Part shown: positions 16,116-23,810 of the stretch, one piece after another | Layout: the number at the start of each line of letters is the position of its first letter | How positions within the stretch are numbered: position 1 is the first letter of the stretch | DNA from: an uncultured Clostridia bacterium | GTDB taxonomy: Bacteria > Bacillota > Clostridia > Christensenellales > Aristaeellaceae | Direction of reading: 5' to 3' | NCBI GenBank assembly: GCA_934643825.1 | Contig: CAKUCW010000014.1 | Location: 1 to 55,888 of the forward strand | Length of the DNA stretch: 55,888 nt | Made by a program: the position numbers and the translations under genes | Notes under the pieces: model-generated | What the model was told of the DNA's origin: nothing | Seen by the model: the letters and a program-made list of their open reading frames with translations, nothing else | Databases searched by the model: none

Positions 16116-17602
16116 TGAACCATACGATTTCTCCGCAGGATATGCGGGAGATGGAACGCGCATTTCTGGAAGGAACGGGCTATCCCTCGATCCTGCTGAT
16201 GGAGCATGCGGCGCAGGCGGTTGTGACTGCCCTGCGTGAATATGCGCCTTCAAAAAGCCGCGTGTTGTTCGTCTGCGGCGCGGGGAACAACGGCGGCGAC
16301 GGATGCGCGGCGGCGCGGCTCTGGATGCAGCAGGGCGGCAGGGCGGATGTCTGGCTGCTCAAAAGCCCCTCGCAGATGAAGGGGGATGCCGGGGTCAACG
16401 CCTGTCTGCTCAACAGCTGCGGCGCTGCGCTCAATGTGCTATACAATGAAGCGCCCGAGATTCCCGCGGACTGCGCGGCGGTTGTCGATGCGCTGTATGG
16501 AACGGGACTGAGCCGCGAGCTGGAGGGCGCTGCACTCTATGCCGTTCAGCGGATGAACGAGAGCGGCTTGCCGATCGTTGCGGTGGATATCCCGTCCGGC
16601 GTGGACGGCGCAACGGGGCAGGTGCTTGGCGACGCGGTGCATGCCGCGCAGACGGTGACCTTTCACCGCGCCAAACACGGGCTGATGATCTATCCCGGGC
16701 GGGCGTATACCGGCAGACTGACGGTCTGCGATATCGGCATCCTGCCCGAGTGGGACGGCGCACAGGGATATGATATTCTGGAAGAGGACGATGCACGCGC
16801 CCTGCTTCCCGTCCGTCCGCGAGACGGGAACAAAGGCACGTTCGGTCATGTGCTGAGCGTGGCGGGAAGCGAAGGCATGGCGGGCGCGGCGACGCTCTGC
16901 GCAAGGGCGGCGCTGCGGTCGGGCGCGGGGCTGGTGACGGCGGCGTGTCCGTTTGCGGTGCTGGGTACGCTTCAGGCGCAGGCGCCGTGTGCGATGGCGA
17001 AGGTTGTTTCCGACGGCGCGGAGCTGGATGCGGGCGCGGCGGATCTGCTTATGGAATTGGCGAAGGGCAAGGCGGCGCTTGCCATCGGTCCCGGATTGGG
17101 GCGGACGGACGGCGCGTGGTTTGCGGTTGAAGCCCTTGTCCGGAGCGATACGCCGAAGGTCATCGACGCGGACGCGCTCTTCCTCCTGGCGAAGCATGGC
17201 GGCGGCGTGGGGGCGAACACGGTGCTGACGCCGCATCCGGGCGAGATGGCGAGGCTGTGCGACACGACGGTTCAGGCGGTTCTCGCCGCGCCGGTGGAAT
17301 TTGCGCAGCAGCTTGCGGCGGATCTGGGCGCGTGCGTGCTGCTCAAGGGCGCGACGACCATCATCGCGCAGGGTGAAGACGTGGCGATGAACATCGTCGG
17401 CTGCGACGGCATGGGAACCGGCGGCTGCGGCGATGTGCTGACGGGCGTCATCGCTTCGCTGATGGCGCAAGGCATGAGCACATGGGACGCGGCGCGTGTC
17501 GGCGCGTTTTATCACGGACGCGCAGGCGAAACGGCGCAGGCTCATCTGGGCGCACGCGGCGTGACCGCATGGGATGTATGCGACGCGCTGAGGATCGAGT
17601 GA
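16115..17602 (+). CDS. nnr: Bifunctional NAD(P)H-hydrate epimerase / ADP-dependent NAD(P)H-hydrate dehydratase
   Basis: A 495-residue fusion that repairs damaged nicotinamide cofactors. The N-terminal YjeF_N epimerase (about 1-205) has VCGAGNNGGDG, the catalytic-site VDALYGTGLSREL and VDIPSGVDG. The C-terminal ribokinase-fold dehydratase (about 225-490) has NKGTFGHVLSVAGS, GPGLGR, VIDADALFLL, LTPHPGEMARL and the nucleotide-binding GMGTGGCGDVLTG. ATG 16115 is chosen because AGGAGG lies 7 nt upstream and it overlaps the acpS stop; the longer open frame lies within acpS. An acpS-nnr order is common in Firmicutes. Confidence 0.95.
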   Translation: MNHTISPQDMREMERAFLEGTGYPSILLMEHAAQAVVTALREYAPSKSRVLFVCGAGNNGGDGCAAARLWMQQGGRADVWLLKSPSQMKGDAGVNACLLNSCGAALNVLYNEAPEIPADCAAVVDALYGTGLSRELEGAALYAVQRMNESGLPIVAVDIPSGVDGATGQVLGDAVHAAQTVTFHRAKHGLMIYPGRAYTGRLTVCDIGILPEWDGAQGYDILEEDDARALLPVRPRDGNKGTFGHVLSVAGSEGMAGAATLCARAALRSGAGLVTAACPFAVLGTLQAQAPCAMAKVVSDGAELDAGAADLLMELAKGKAALAIGPGLGRTDGAWFAVEALVRSDTPKVIDADALFLLAKHGGGVGANTVLTPHPGEMARLCDTTVQAVLAAPVEFAQQLAADLGACVLLKGATTIIAQGEDVAMNIVGCDGMGTGGCGDVLTGVIASLMAQGMSTWDAARVGAFYHGRAGETAQAHLGARGVTAWDVCDALRIE

Positions 17603-17672
17603 CGCGCCGGGGGCATAGAATAGAACTGCGGGGGCGTGGCTCCATGATTTCTTCCCTTAGGGTTGTGAGAGC

Positions 17673-18023
17673 ATGGAGATCACTCGCGGAGATATCTTTA
17701 TCGCAGACCTGAACCCGGTGCAGGGCAGTGAACAGGGCGGCGTTCGCCCGGTGCTGATCGTGCAGAACGACCGGGGCAACCGGTTTTCGCCGACGGTGAT
17801 CTGTGCGGCGATGACCTCACGCGTGGGCAAAAACGACCTGCCGACGCATGTATGGATCAGCGCACGGGACAGCGGTCTGAAAAGCGATTCGCTGGTTTTA
17901 TGCGAACAGATTCGGACGATTGAAAAGCGGCGCTTGCGTGCGAAAGCCGGGCATATTGAAAACATGGCGATGGCGCGTGTGAACGGGGCACTGCTTTGTG
18001 CGCTGGGCATGGCGCAAAGATAG
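17673..18023 (+). CDS. mazF: MazF/PemK family endoribonuclease toxin, no antitoxin seen
   Basis: A 116-residue MazF (NdoA/EndoA-like) sequence-specific mRNA interferase. MEITRGDIFIADLNPVQGSEQGG and VRPVLIVQND carry the conserved arginine, and PTVICAAMTS and SLVLCEQIRTIEKRRL follow, so the protein looks intact. In Bacillus the order is acpS, nnr-neighbour genes, alr, mazE, mazF. Here acpS-nnr-mazF stands without alr or a mazE-like gene: only 70 bp separate it from nnr and no small frame fits there. It may be neutralised by an unlinked antitoxin. It is read from the birA operon. Confidence 0.93.
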   Translation: MEITRGDIFIADLNPVQGSEQGGVRPVLIVQNDRGNRFSPTVICAAMTSRVGKNDLPTHVWISARDSGLKSDSLVLCEQIRTIEKRRLRAKAGHIENMAMARVNGALLCALGMAQR

Positions 18024-18056
18024 AAGGTTCTTTTTTGTAAAAAAAGAAGTTGCTTA

Positions 18057-18264
18057 GAAGGAGCTGTCAAGCTCGCAACACCGATGTTTCAAGAATAAAA
18101 TAAAGTATTTGCGCCCGAAGGTTTCCAAAGGGCGATGCGCCAAACGGGCGCCGTAAACGCTCGGAAAGCCCTTTGGTGGGGCGATGGGGCAAAGCCCCAT
18201 ATCCACAAATGCTTAGATATTTGTTTCTTGAAATGTTTGGTTTAATCTTGACAGCTCCCTTTTG
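18057..18264. mobile_element. MITE-like element with nested inverted repeats (about 208 bp)
   Basis: The outer arms GGAGCTGTCAAG (left) and CTTGACAGCTCC (right) are perfect inverted repeats of 12 bp, and homology continues inward through GATGTTTCAAGAA against TTCTTGAAATGTT. An inner palindrome CCAAAGGGC/GCCCTTTGG and a GGGGCAAAGCCCC hairpin sit in the middle. There is no coding frame. A target duplication is not obvious. It fills most of the 18024-18342 gap, before which an A/T hairpin (about 18030-18048) may terminate mazF. Confidence 0.65.
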
Positions 18265-18342
18265 CGGGAATGACGCAAACAGCCGCTGCCGACAGGCGGG
18301 GCGTTTAAATCAAAGGACGGACAAGCGACGGAGGGAAAAGAT

Positions 18343-19212
18343 ATGGGGAAGATCGATTGGAAGGCGGAAGGAAAGCAGATCATCAGGGATTACCTGCTGC
18401 TGACGCTCGGCGCACTCATTACGGCGTTTGCGTTTGCCATGTTTTTGCTGCCCAATGACATTGCGCCGGGCGGCGTAACGGGTATCGCAACGGTTTTGTC
18501 GAGCTGGACGGGGCTGAACGTCGGTCTGCTCAGCTTTTTGATCAACCTGCCGCTGTTCGCCATCGGCTGGCGGCGCGTCGGCTGGCGGTTTGCGGCGCGG
18601 TCGTTTGTTGCCATGATGCTGCTGTCGCTGTTCATCGACGGACTGCCGGTATATGACCTCGCGGGGGATATGATGCTTGCGTCGCTCTTCGGCGGCGTCA
18701 TCATGGGCATCGGGCTGGGCATTGTCGTGCGTTCCGGCGCGACGACGGGCGGCACGGACATGGCGGCGATGATCGTTCACGAGCATTGGAACTTCCTGAC
18801 CGTGCCGATGGTGCTGTTTTCGATTGATACGGTGGTTGTGATCGTTGCGGCGATGGCGTTCGGTTTGCAGGCGGGTCTGTTTGCGCTGCTTTCGCTGTTT
18901 ACATCGACGAAAGCGATGGATGCCATCATCAAGGGATTCAACACGGCGATGCAGTTCCTCATCATCAGCACGAATCAGGCGGAGATTGTCCGCCGCATCC
19001 ACGGCGAGCTGGAGCGCGGCTGCACGCGGCTTGAGGCGACGGGCACCTACGAAGGCAGAAAGAACGGTGCGCTGCTGTGCGTGGTTTCGCGCATGGAAGC
19101 CGCAAAGCTCAAGAAAATCGTTTCCGAAGTCGATCCGCGTGCGTTTGTGACGGTCTGCGACGTGCATGAAGCACTGGGCGAGGGATTCACCTACCAGCCT
19201 ACGGAAAAGTGA
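18343..19212 (+). CDS. YitT family membrane protein (DUF161 + DUF2179), paralogue 2
   Basis: A 289-residue paralogue of the protein at 5241-6113, sharing the layout: hydrophobic segments over about 17-190, repeat motifs LPNDIAPGGVTGIA and RSGATTGGTDMAAMIV, and a DUF2179 tail (FLIISTNQAEIVRRIHGEL to VTVCDVHEALGEGF). The family function is unknown. GGAGGG lies about 8 nt before ATG 18343. It is alone in its transcription unit, downstream of the MITE-like element. Confidence 0.9.
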   Translation: MGKIDWKAEGKQIIRDYLLLTLGALITAFAFAMFLLPNDIAPGGVTGIATVLSSWTGLNVGLLSFLINLPLFAIGWRRVGWRFAARSFVAMMLLSLFIDGLPVYDLAGDMMLASLFGGVIMGIGLGIVVRSGATTGGTDMAAMIVHEHWNFLTVPMVLFSIDTVVVIVAAMAFGLQAGLFALLSLFTSTKAMDAIIKGFNTAMQFLIISTNQAEIVRRIHGELERGCTRLEATGTYEGRKNGALLCVVSRMEAAKLKKIVSEVDPRAFVTVCDVHEALGEGFTYQPTEK

Positions 19213-19265
19213 TTTTTCCGCACGGAGATTGACCCCGCTTATTTGTGGCTGTGAAATGAAAAAAG

Positions 19266-19297
19266 CGTTTGCAAACGAATGGCTTTAATGGTATAAT
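19266..19297 (+). promoter_or_regulatory. Promoter of the BMP-family gene with a palindromic operator over the -35 box
   Basis: TTGCAA (19269-19274), 17-bp spacer, TATAAT (19292-19297). The perfect 12-bp palindrome CGTTTGCAAACG (19266-19277) covers the -35 box and has the form of a LacI/GalR-family operator. The regulator is not in the window. Confidence 0.7.
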
Positions 19298-19355
19298 CAT
19301 ATCGACAAAGCGTCTGTGTGAGGACGCCTAATAATCAACTCAGGAGGAATGTATC

Positions 19356-20435
19356 ATGAAAAAGATCCTTTCCGCACTGCTCGTTCTGACCGCGCTGCTC
19401 GCGCTGGTCGCGTCGTCCGCTCTGGCTGCCGATGTTGCGCTCGTTACCGACGTCGGAACCATCGACGATGAATCCTTCAACCAGGCTTGCTGGGAGGGCG
19501 TTGTCGCCTACACCGAAGCCAATAATCTCCAGTGCCAGTACTATCAGCCGGCGGCTGACAGCACGGATGAGCGCATCAACTCCGTTGATCAGGCTGTTTC
19601 CGACGGCGCGAAGGTTATCGTCTGCCCGGGCTATCTGTTCGGCGAAACGATGGCGGCTGTTCAGGATATCTATCCGGACGTCAGCTTCATCGCGGTTGAC
19701 GTGTCTGCGGCCGACCTCGGCACCGACGCGAAGGCAAACCTGTACTGCGCCGTGTTCGGCGAGGAGCAGGCGGGCTATCTGGCCGGTTATGCCGCTGTGA
19801 AGGAAGGATACACCAAGCTGGGCTTCCTGGGTGGCATGGCGGTTCCTGCCGTGCAGCGTTACGGCTACGGCTTCGTGCAGGGCGTGAGCGCTGCGGCGGC
19901 TGAGCTGAACGTTCCGGTCGAGGTGAACTACACCTACGGCGGTCAGTTCTTCGGCGATGCGAACATCACCGCGAAGATGGACGGCTGGTATGCTGCCGGC
20001 ACCGAGATCGTCTTCGCCTGCGGCGGCGGCATCTACACCTCCGCTGTTGAGGCTGCGCTGAACCACAAGGCGTATGTCATCGGTGTTGACGTTGACCAGC
20101 ATCCGGTCGGCGAGAGCGCCGTTGCCGAGTATGGCTACAACCCGTTCGTGACCTCTGCCATGAAGGGTCTGAAGGAAGCGACCGAGAGCGCTCTGGGCAA
20201 GTTCTTTGACGGCACCTGGGCGGACATCGGCGGCAAGGTTGAAACCCTGAACCTGCAGGCGGGCGACTTTGTGGGTCTGCCGACGGCTGAGGCTTCCTGG
20301 GGCTTCAAGACCTTCACCATGGACGAGTACAACCAACTGATCGAAGACATCCGCTCCGGCAAGCTGGTCGTGTCTGACGAGATCGCGGAGCATCCGGCTG
20401 TTGCCGAGAACGTGACCGTCAACTACATCGACTAA
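19356..20435 (+). CDS. BMP family substrate-binding protein (nucleoside-type, PnrA/BmpA-like)
   Basis: A 359-residue exported binding protein. The signal peptide (about 1-24, ending ALA|AD) is followed by VALVTDVGTIDDESFNQACWEGV, read here in parts, the diagnostic start of BMP/PnrA proteins. FGEEQAGYLAGYAAV and KLGFLGGMAVPAVQRYGYGF complete the family pattern. Characterised relatives feed purine nucleosides or related ligands to an ABC importer. No ABC ATPase or permease gene is adjacent, so it is an orphan binding protein. Most family members are lipoproteins, but no lipobox cysteine is visible here. Codon use is strongly biased, suggesting high expression. Confidence 0.92.
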   Translation: MKKILSALLVLTALLALVASSALAADVALVTDVGTIDDESFNQACWEGVVAYTEANNLQCQYYQPAADSTDERINSVDQAVSDGAKVIVCPGYLFGETMAAVQDIYPDVSFIAVDVSAADLGTDAKANLYCAVFGEEQAGYLAGYAAVKEGYTKLGFLGGMAVPAVQRYGYGFVQGVSAAAAELNVPVEVNYTYGGQFFGDANITAKMDGWYAAGTEIVFACGGGIYTSAVEAALNHKAYVIGVDVDQHPVGESAVAEYGYNPFVTSAMKGLKEATESALGKFFDGTWADIGGKVETLNLQAGDFVGLPTAEASWGFKTFTMDEYNQLIEDIRSGKLVVSDEIAEHPAVAENVTVNYID

Positions 20436-20452
20436 TTCTCCAGATTGAAATG

Positions 20453-20491
20453 AAAGCGGCTTCCTGCTTTGCGGCGGGAAGCCGCTTTTTT
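20453..20491 (+). terminator. Terminator of the BMP-family gene
   Basis: Stem AAGCGGCTTCC/GGGAAGCCGCTT followed by TTTTTT-type run, 18 bp after the stop codon. Confidence 0.9.
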
Positions 20492-20672
20492 GACGGTATG
20501 CCCGAGCGACTTTCGGCGACGGACATCGCATGAAGTTTGCACTTTCAGCAAAAATGGGCAGGAAATACAGGGATGAGGGCGAATTGGTAAAAGGCGAGCA
20601 AAAAACTGCGCAGAATGCGGGGGCTCGACAGGCGCTTTCGAGATTTTCAGGGCAAAGGCGGGCGGTACTGCG

Positions 20673-21512
20673 GTGATAAAGTTTACCAAGATGCAGGGAC
20701 TCGGCAACGATTATATCTATATCAATGCGTTTGAAGAACGCGTCGATGATCCGGCAGCGTTGGCGAAGAAGATCAGCGACAGGCATTTTGGCGTCGGCAG
20801 CGACGGACTGGTGCTGATTGCGCCGAGCGAAACGGCGGATTTCCGCATGGTGATGTACAATGCGGACGGATCACGCGGAGCGATGTGCGGAAACGCGGCG
20901 CGATGTGTCGCCAAATATGTCTATGACAGAGGGATGACGCAAAAGACCGTCATCAAGCTGCAAACCGATTCCGGAATCAAAACGCTTCACCTGACGGTTC
21001 GGGACGGCGTGACGCAAAGCGTCTGCGTGGACATGGGCGAACCCATTCTGGAATGTGAGCGCGTACCCTGCCTGCTGGGGCATGGGCTGGTGAAAAAAGC
21101 GCCGATTACGGTGCTGGGGCGCACGTTTGAGATCACGCCCATATCGATGGGCAATCCGCACGGCGTCATTTTTATCGATGAACCCGTCGAGCAGTTTGAG
21201 CTGGACAAGTACGGGCCGGAACTTGAGCATCATCCGGCTTTTCCTGAAAAAGTGAATATCGAATTTGTCAATGTGCTTTCCCCGACGCGGCTGAGAATGC
21301 GCGTTTGGGAGCGCGGAAGCGGCATCACGCTGGCATGCGGAACAGGTTCCTGCGCGGTGCTTGCGGCGGCAAGCCTGTGCGGTCTGTCGGACAGGCGGGC
21401 GGAGATCGTGTTGGATGGCGGCGTGCTTCAGGATGAATGGAACGAGAAAACGGGTCATGTCCTGATGACGGGCGCGGCTGCCTTTGTGTTCAATGGGGAA
21501 TACGACGGATAA
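20673..21512 (+). CDS. dapF: Diaminopimelate epimerase
   Basis: A 279-residue epimerase converting LL- to meso-diaminopimelate for lysine and peptidoglycan synthesis. The two catalytic cysteines are C72 in GAMCGNAARC and C222 in LACGTGSC; MQGLGNDY, NADGSRG, and the GNPHGVIF substrate loop are also conserved. The start is GTG 20673, which puts the family's usual KFTKMQGLGND near the N-terminus; a weak AAAGGCGGG lies 11-19 nt upstream. Meso-DAP use fits a Clostridia cell wall. No other lysine-pathway gene is adjacent. Confidence 0.95.
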   Translation: MIKFTKMQGLGNDYIYINAFEERVDDPAALAKKISDRHFGVGSDGLVLIAPSETADFRMVMYNADGSRGAMCGNAARCVAKYVYDRGMTQKTVIKLQTDSGIKTLHLTVRDGVTQSVCVDMGEPILECERVPCLLGHGLVKKAPITVLGRTFEITPISMGNPHGVIFIDEPVEQFELDKYGPELEHHPAFPEKVNIEFVNVLSPTRLRMRVWERGSGITLACGTGSCAVLAAASLCGLSDRRAEIVLDGGVLQDEWNEKTGHVLMTGAAAFVFNGEYDG

Positions 21513-21533
21513 CACGGAAAGCGAGGAAAGCCC

Positions 21534-22148
21534 ATGACGTTGGTGACGGAAGCCGTTATTTTCGCCGCGCAGGCGCATGACGGCGCAGCACGCAAGGGAT
21601 CGATGATCCCGTATATCGTTCATCCGATGGAGGTTGTGGCGATTTGCGCTACGCTGACAGACGACCAGCAGGTGCTGGCTGCCGCCGCGCTGCACGATGT
21701 GATGGAGGACTGCGGAGTCGGCTTTGATGAGCTGAGCAGGCGCTTCGGGGTTCGCGTGGCGAAGCTGATCTGCCAGGAAAGCCAGCAATATTGCGGCGAT
21801 CCCTGCCAGACGTGGAACAGGCGCAAGCTTGGCGCCGTTCGGCGCATCCATGCAGGCTGCCGGGAGACGAAGATCATTGCGTTGGGGGATAAGCTGAGCA
21901 ACATGCGTGCCATCAGCCGCGATTTTATCCGGGATGGCGAAGCGATGTTTCAGAAATTCCATCAGCATGACAAGCGGCGCCATGCGTGGTATTACAGAAG
22001 CTGTACGGCGGGGCTGAAGGGCGAATTGGGCGATACGCCTGCGTGGCAGGAGCTGGATGAGTTGGTCGGGCAGGTATTTGACGGGGTCGAAAGCCTTGCG
22101 CCCGACGAGCAGAACGAAAGCAATCCGGAAGGCGCATACGCCGTATAA
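21534..22148 (+). CDS. HD-domain protein, SpoT/MESH1-like (p)ppGpp hydrolase
   Basis: A 204-residue single-domain protein. AAQAHDGAARKGSMIPYIVHPMEVV, given here in parts, LHDVMEDCG, and ALGDKLSNMRAI match the metal-binding HD signature and the downstream K-L-x-N-M helix of the RelA/SpoT hydrolase domain. No synthetase, TGS or ACT domain is present, so it resembles small alarmone hydrolases. The usual residue pattern suggests an active metal site, but the substrate is inferred from family only. It follows dapF by 21 bp and is probably co-transcribed. Confidence 0.82.
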   Translation: MTLVTEAVIFAAQAHDGAARKGSMIPYIVHPMEVVAICATLTDDQQVLAAAALHDVMEDCGVGFDELSRRFGVRVAKLICQESQQYCGDPCQTWNRRKLGAVRRIHAGCRETKIIALGDKLSNMRAISRDFIRDGEAMFQKFHQHDKRRHAWYYRSCTAGLKGELGDTPAWQELDELVGQVFDGVESLAPDEQNESNPEGAYAV

Positions 22149-22179
22149 AGGGCAATTCGCGCAAAAAGTGCGAAACCGC

Positions 22180-22208
22180 TTGACAAAGGATGCGCTTTCC
22201 TGTATCAT
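22180..22208 (+). promoter_or_regulatory. Promoter of purA
   Basis: TTGACA, 17-bp spacer, TATCAT. A leader of about 65 nt precedes the GTG start. No purine riboswitch fold was recognised. Confidence 0.8.
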
Positions 22209-22280
22209 AAACGACTGGTTAAACGAGAATCACTTTGCAGCTTTTGCTGCTTTTGCTTTGTGAAAGGGGTTGAACCTTCC

Positions 22281-23555
22281 GTGGTACGCGCAATTGTCGG
22301 TGCGAACTGGGGTGACGAGGGCAAGGGTAAGATTACCGATATGCTGGCGTCTGAATCCGATATTGTGGTTCGCTTTCAGGGCGGTGCGAACGCTGGTCAT
22401 ACCATCATCAATGATTATGGCCGCTTTGCGCTCCATCTCCTGCCCAGCGGTGTGTGCACGCCGAATGTGGTCAACGTGCTTGGCCCGGGTGTTGCGCTGG
22501 ATATCGAATTTTTCCTCAAAGAGCTGGCTTCCATTGAAGAGCAGGGACTGCCTGCGCCGAAGATCCTGATCTCCGAGCGTGCGCAGGTACTCATGCCGTA
22601 CCATGTGGCGCTGGACTGCTACGAGGAAGAGCGTCTGGGCAAGAATTCCTTCGGCTCGACCAAGTCCGGCATTGCGCCGTTCTATGGCGACAAGTTCCAG
22701 AAGATTGGCTTGCAGCTCTGCCAGCTGTATTATCCGGAAGTCCTGCGTGAGAAGCTCGCGCATGCGCTGGATATCAAGAATGCCATCATCGTCAACCTCT
22801 ATCACAAAGAGCCGGTTGATCTGGAGCAGATGATTGCCAAGCTGACCGACCTCGCCGAGCGCATCCGCCCGTATGTTGCGGATACCGACGCGTACATGAT
22901 GCAGGCTGTCCGCGAGGGCAAAAAGATCCTGCTGGAGGGTCAGCTCGGCACCCTGCGCGATCCGGATCACGGCATTTACCCAATGGTGACCTCTTCCTCT
23001 CCGTTGGCGGGCTATGGCCCGGTCGGCGCGGGTGTTCCGGTTTGGAGCATCAAAGAGGTCATCGCGGTGACCAAGGCATATTCTTCCTGCGTTGGCGCCG
23101 GCCCGTTCACGACGGAGCTGTTCGGCGAGGAAGCCGAGGAGCTGCGCAAGCGCGGCGGAGATCGCGGCGAATATGGCGCGACGACCGGTCGCCCGCGCCG
23201 CGTCGGCTGGTTTGACTGCGTGGCAACCCGTTACGGCTGCGAGATGCAGGGCGCGACGGAGGTCGCCATGACGAACCTCGACGTGCTGGGCTATCTGGAT
23301 GAGATTCCGGTCTGCGTGGCATATGAATTCAACGGCGAGCGTGTGGACAACTTCCCCGTAACGCCGAAGCTCGAGCAGTGCAAGCCGATTTACGTCAAGC
23401 TGCCGGGCTGGAAGTGCGATACCCGCGGCATCAAGAACTTTGATGAGCTGCCGGAGAACGCCCGCCACTACATCGAGTTCCTCGAGAAGGAAGTCGGCTG
23501 CCCGTTCAAACTCATTTCCAACGGTCCTCGCCGCGACGAGATCATCTATCGCTGA
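22281..23555 (+). CDS. purA: Adenylosuccinate synthetase
   Basis: A 424-residue enzyme that joins IMP and aspartate with GTP hydrolysis, the first step from IMP to AMP. The GTP-binding loop GANWGDEGKGKITD sits near the N-terminus, followed by FQGGANAGHTI with the catalytic histidine, STKSGIAPFY, LEGQLGTLRD and TTGRPRRVGWFD. I chose GTG 22281 because AAAGGGGT lies 10 nt upstream and the protein then starts MVRAIVGANWGDEG like relatives; the open frame reaches back to GTG 22260. Confidence 0.96.
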   Translation: MVRAIVGANWGDEGKGKITDMLASESDIVVRFQGGANAGHTIINDYGRFALHLLPSGVCTPNVVNVLGPGVALDIEFFLKELASIEEQGLPAPKILISERAQVLMPYHVALDCYEEERLGKNSFGSTKSGIAPFYGDKFQKIGLQLCQLYYPEVLREKLAHALDIKNAIIVNLYHKEPVDLEQMIAKLTDLAERIRPYVADTDAYMMQAVREGKKILLEGQLGTLRDPDHGIYPMVTSSSPLAGYGPVGAGVPVWSIKEVIAVTKAYSSCVGAGPFTTELFGEEAEELRKRGGDRGEYGATTGRPRRVGWFDCVATRYGCEMQGATEVAMTNLDVLGYLDEIPVCVAYEFNGERVDNFPVTPKLEQCKPIYVKLPGWKCDTRGIKNFDELPENARHYIEFLEKEVGCPFKLISNGPRRDEIIYR

Positions 23556-23598
23556 GCATTTTGACATCTTAACATAGTGACATGAAGGAGGAAACAGC

Positions 23599-23679
23599 AT
23601 GAAGCGCATCGGTTCTGCAAATTCGAACATGATGGCAGCGCTGTTTCCTTTTTTCCTGTCTTTTTGTCATTCTTTTTGA
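23599..23679 (+). CDS. Possible 26-residue hydrophobic leader peptide with a sequestered ribosome-binding site
   Basis: A perfect AAGGAGG precedes ATG 23599 by 7 nt. The short frame encodes MKRIGSANSNMMAALFPFF and seven more mostly hydrophobic residues before TGA. The segment 23585-23598, which contains the ribosome-binding site, can pair along its whole length (two G-U pairs) with 23640-23653. No homologue is known to me. It may be a leader peptide, a small membrane protein or chance. Confidence 0.35.
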   Translation: MKRIGSANSNMMAALFPFFLSFCHSF

Positions 23680-23709
23680 AAAGCCGCCGTTTTGGGCGGC
23701 TTTCTTTTT
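23679..23709 (+). terminator. Terminator after purA and the small frame
   Basis: Stem GCCGCC/GGCGGC with loop GTTTTG, followed by TTTCTTTTTG. Confidence 0.85.
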
Positions 23710-23723
23710 GCATATCCGGCAGG

Positions 23724-23753
23724 TTGACGAAACGCATAGGATTGCCGTATAAT
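23724..23753 (+). promoter_or_regulatory. Promoter of carAB with downstream palindromes
   Basis: TTGACG, 18-bp spacer, TATAAT. In the 57-nt leader, CATGAA and TTCATG form an inverted repeat around AATACGTATT, a possible operator. It does not clearly match an ArgR box or a PyrR-binding RNA. Confidence 0.7.
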
Positions 23754-23810
23754 GGGCGATTGTATGCATGAAATATCCAATACGTATTCATGGAAAAGGA
23801 GAGTGCGCCG

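Noticed and set aside
19269..19284. CcpA cre site upstream of the BMP gene
   Set aside because: Only the palindromic core fits; too many mismatches to the cre consensus. A generic LacI-family operator is the safer description.
23761..23795. ArgR box or PyrR-binding leader before carA
   Set aside because: There are palindromes, but spacing and sequence do not match either consensus well enough to name a regulator.
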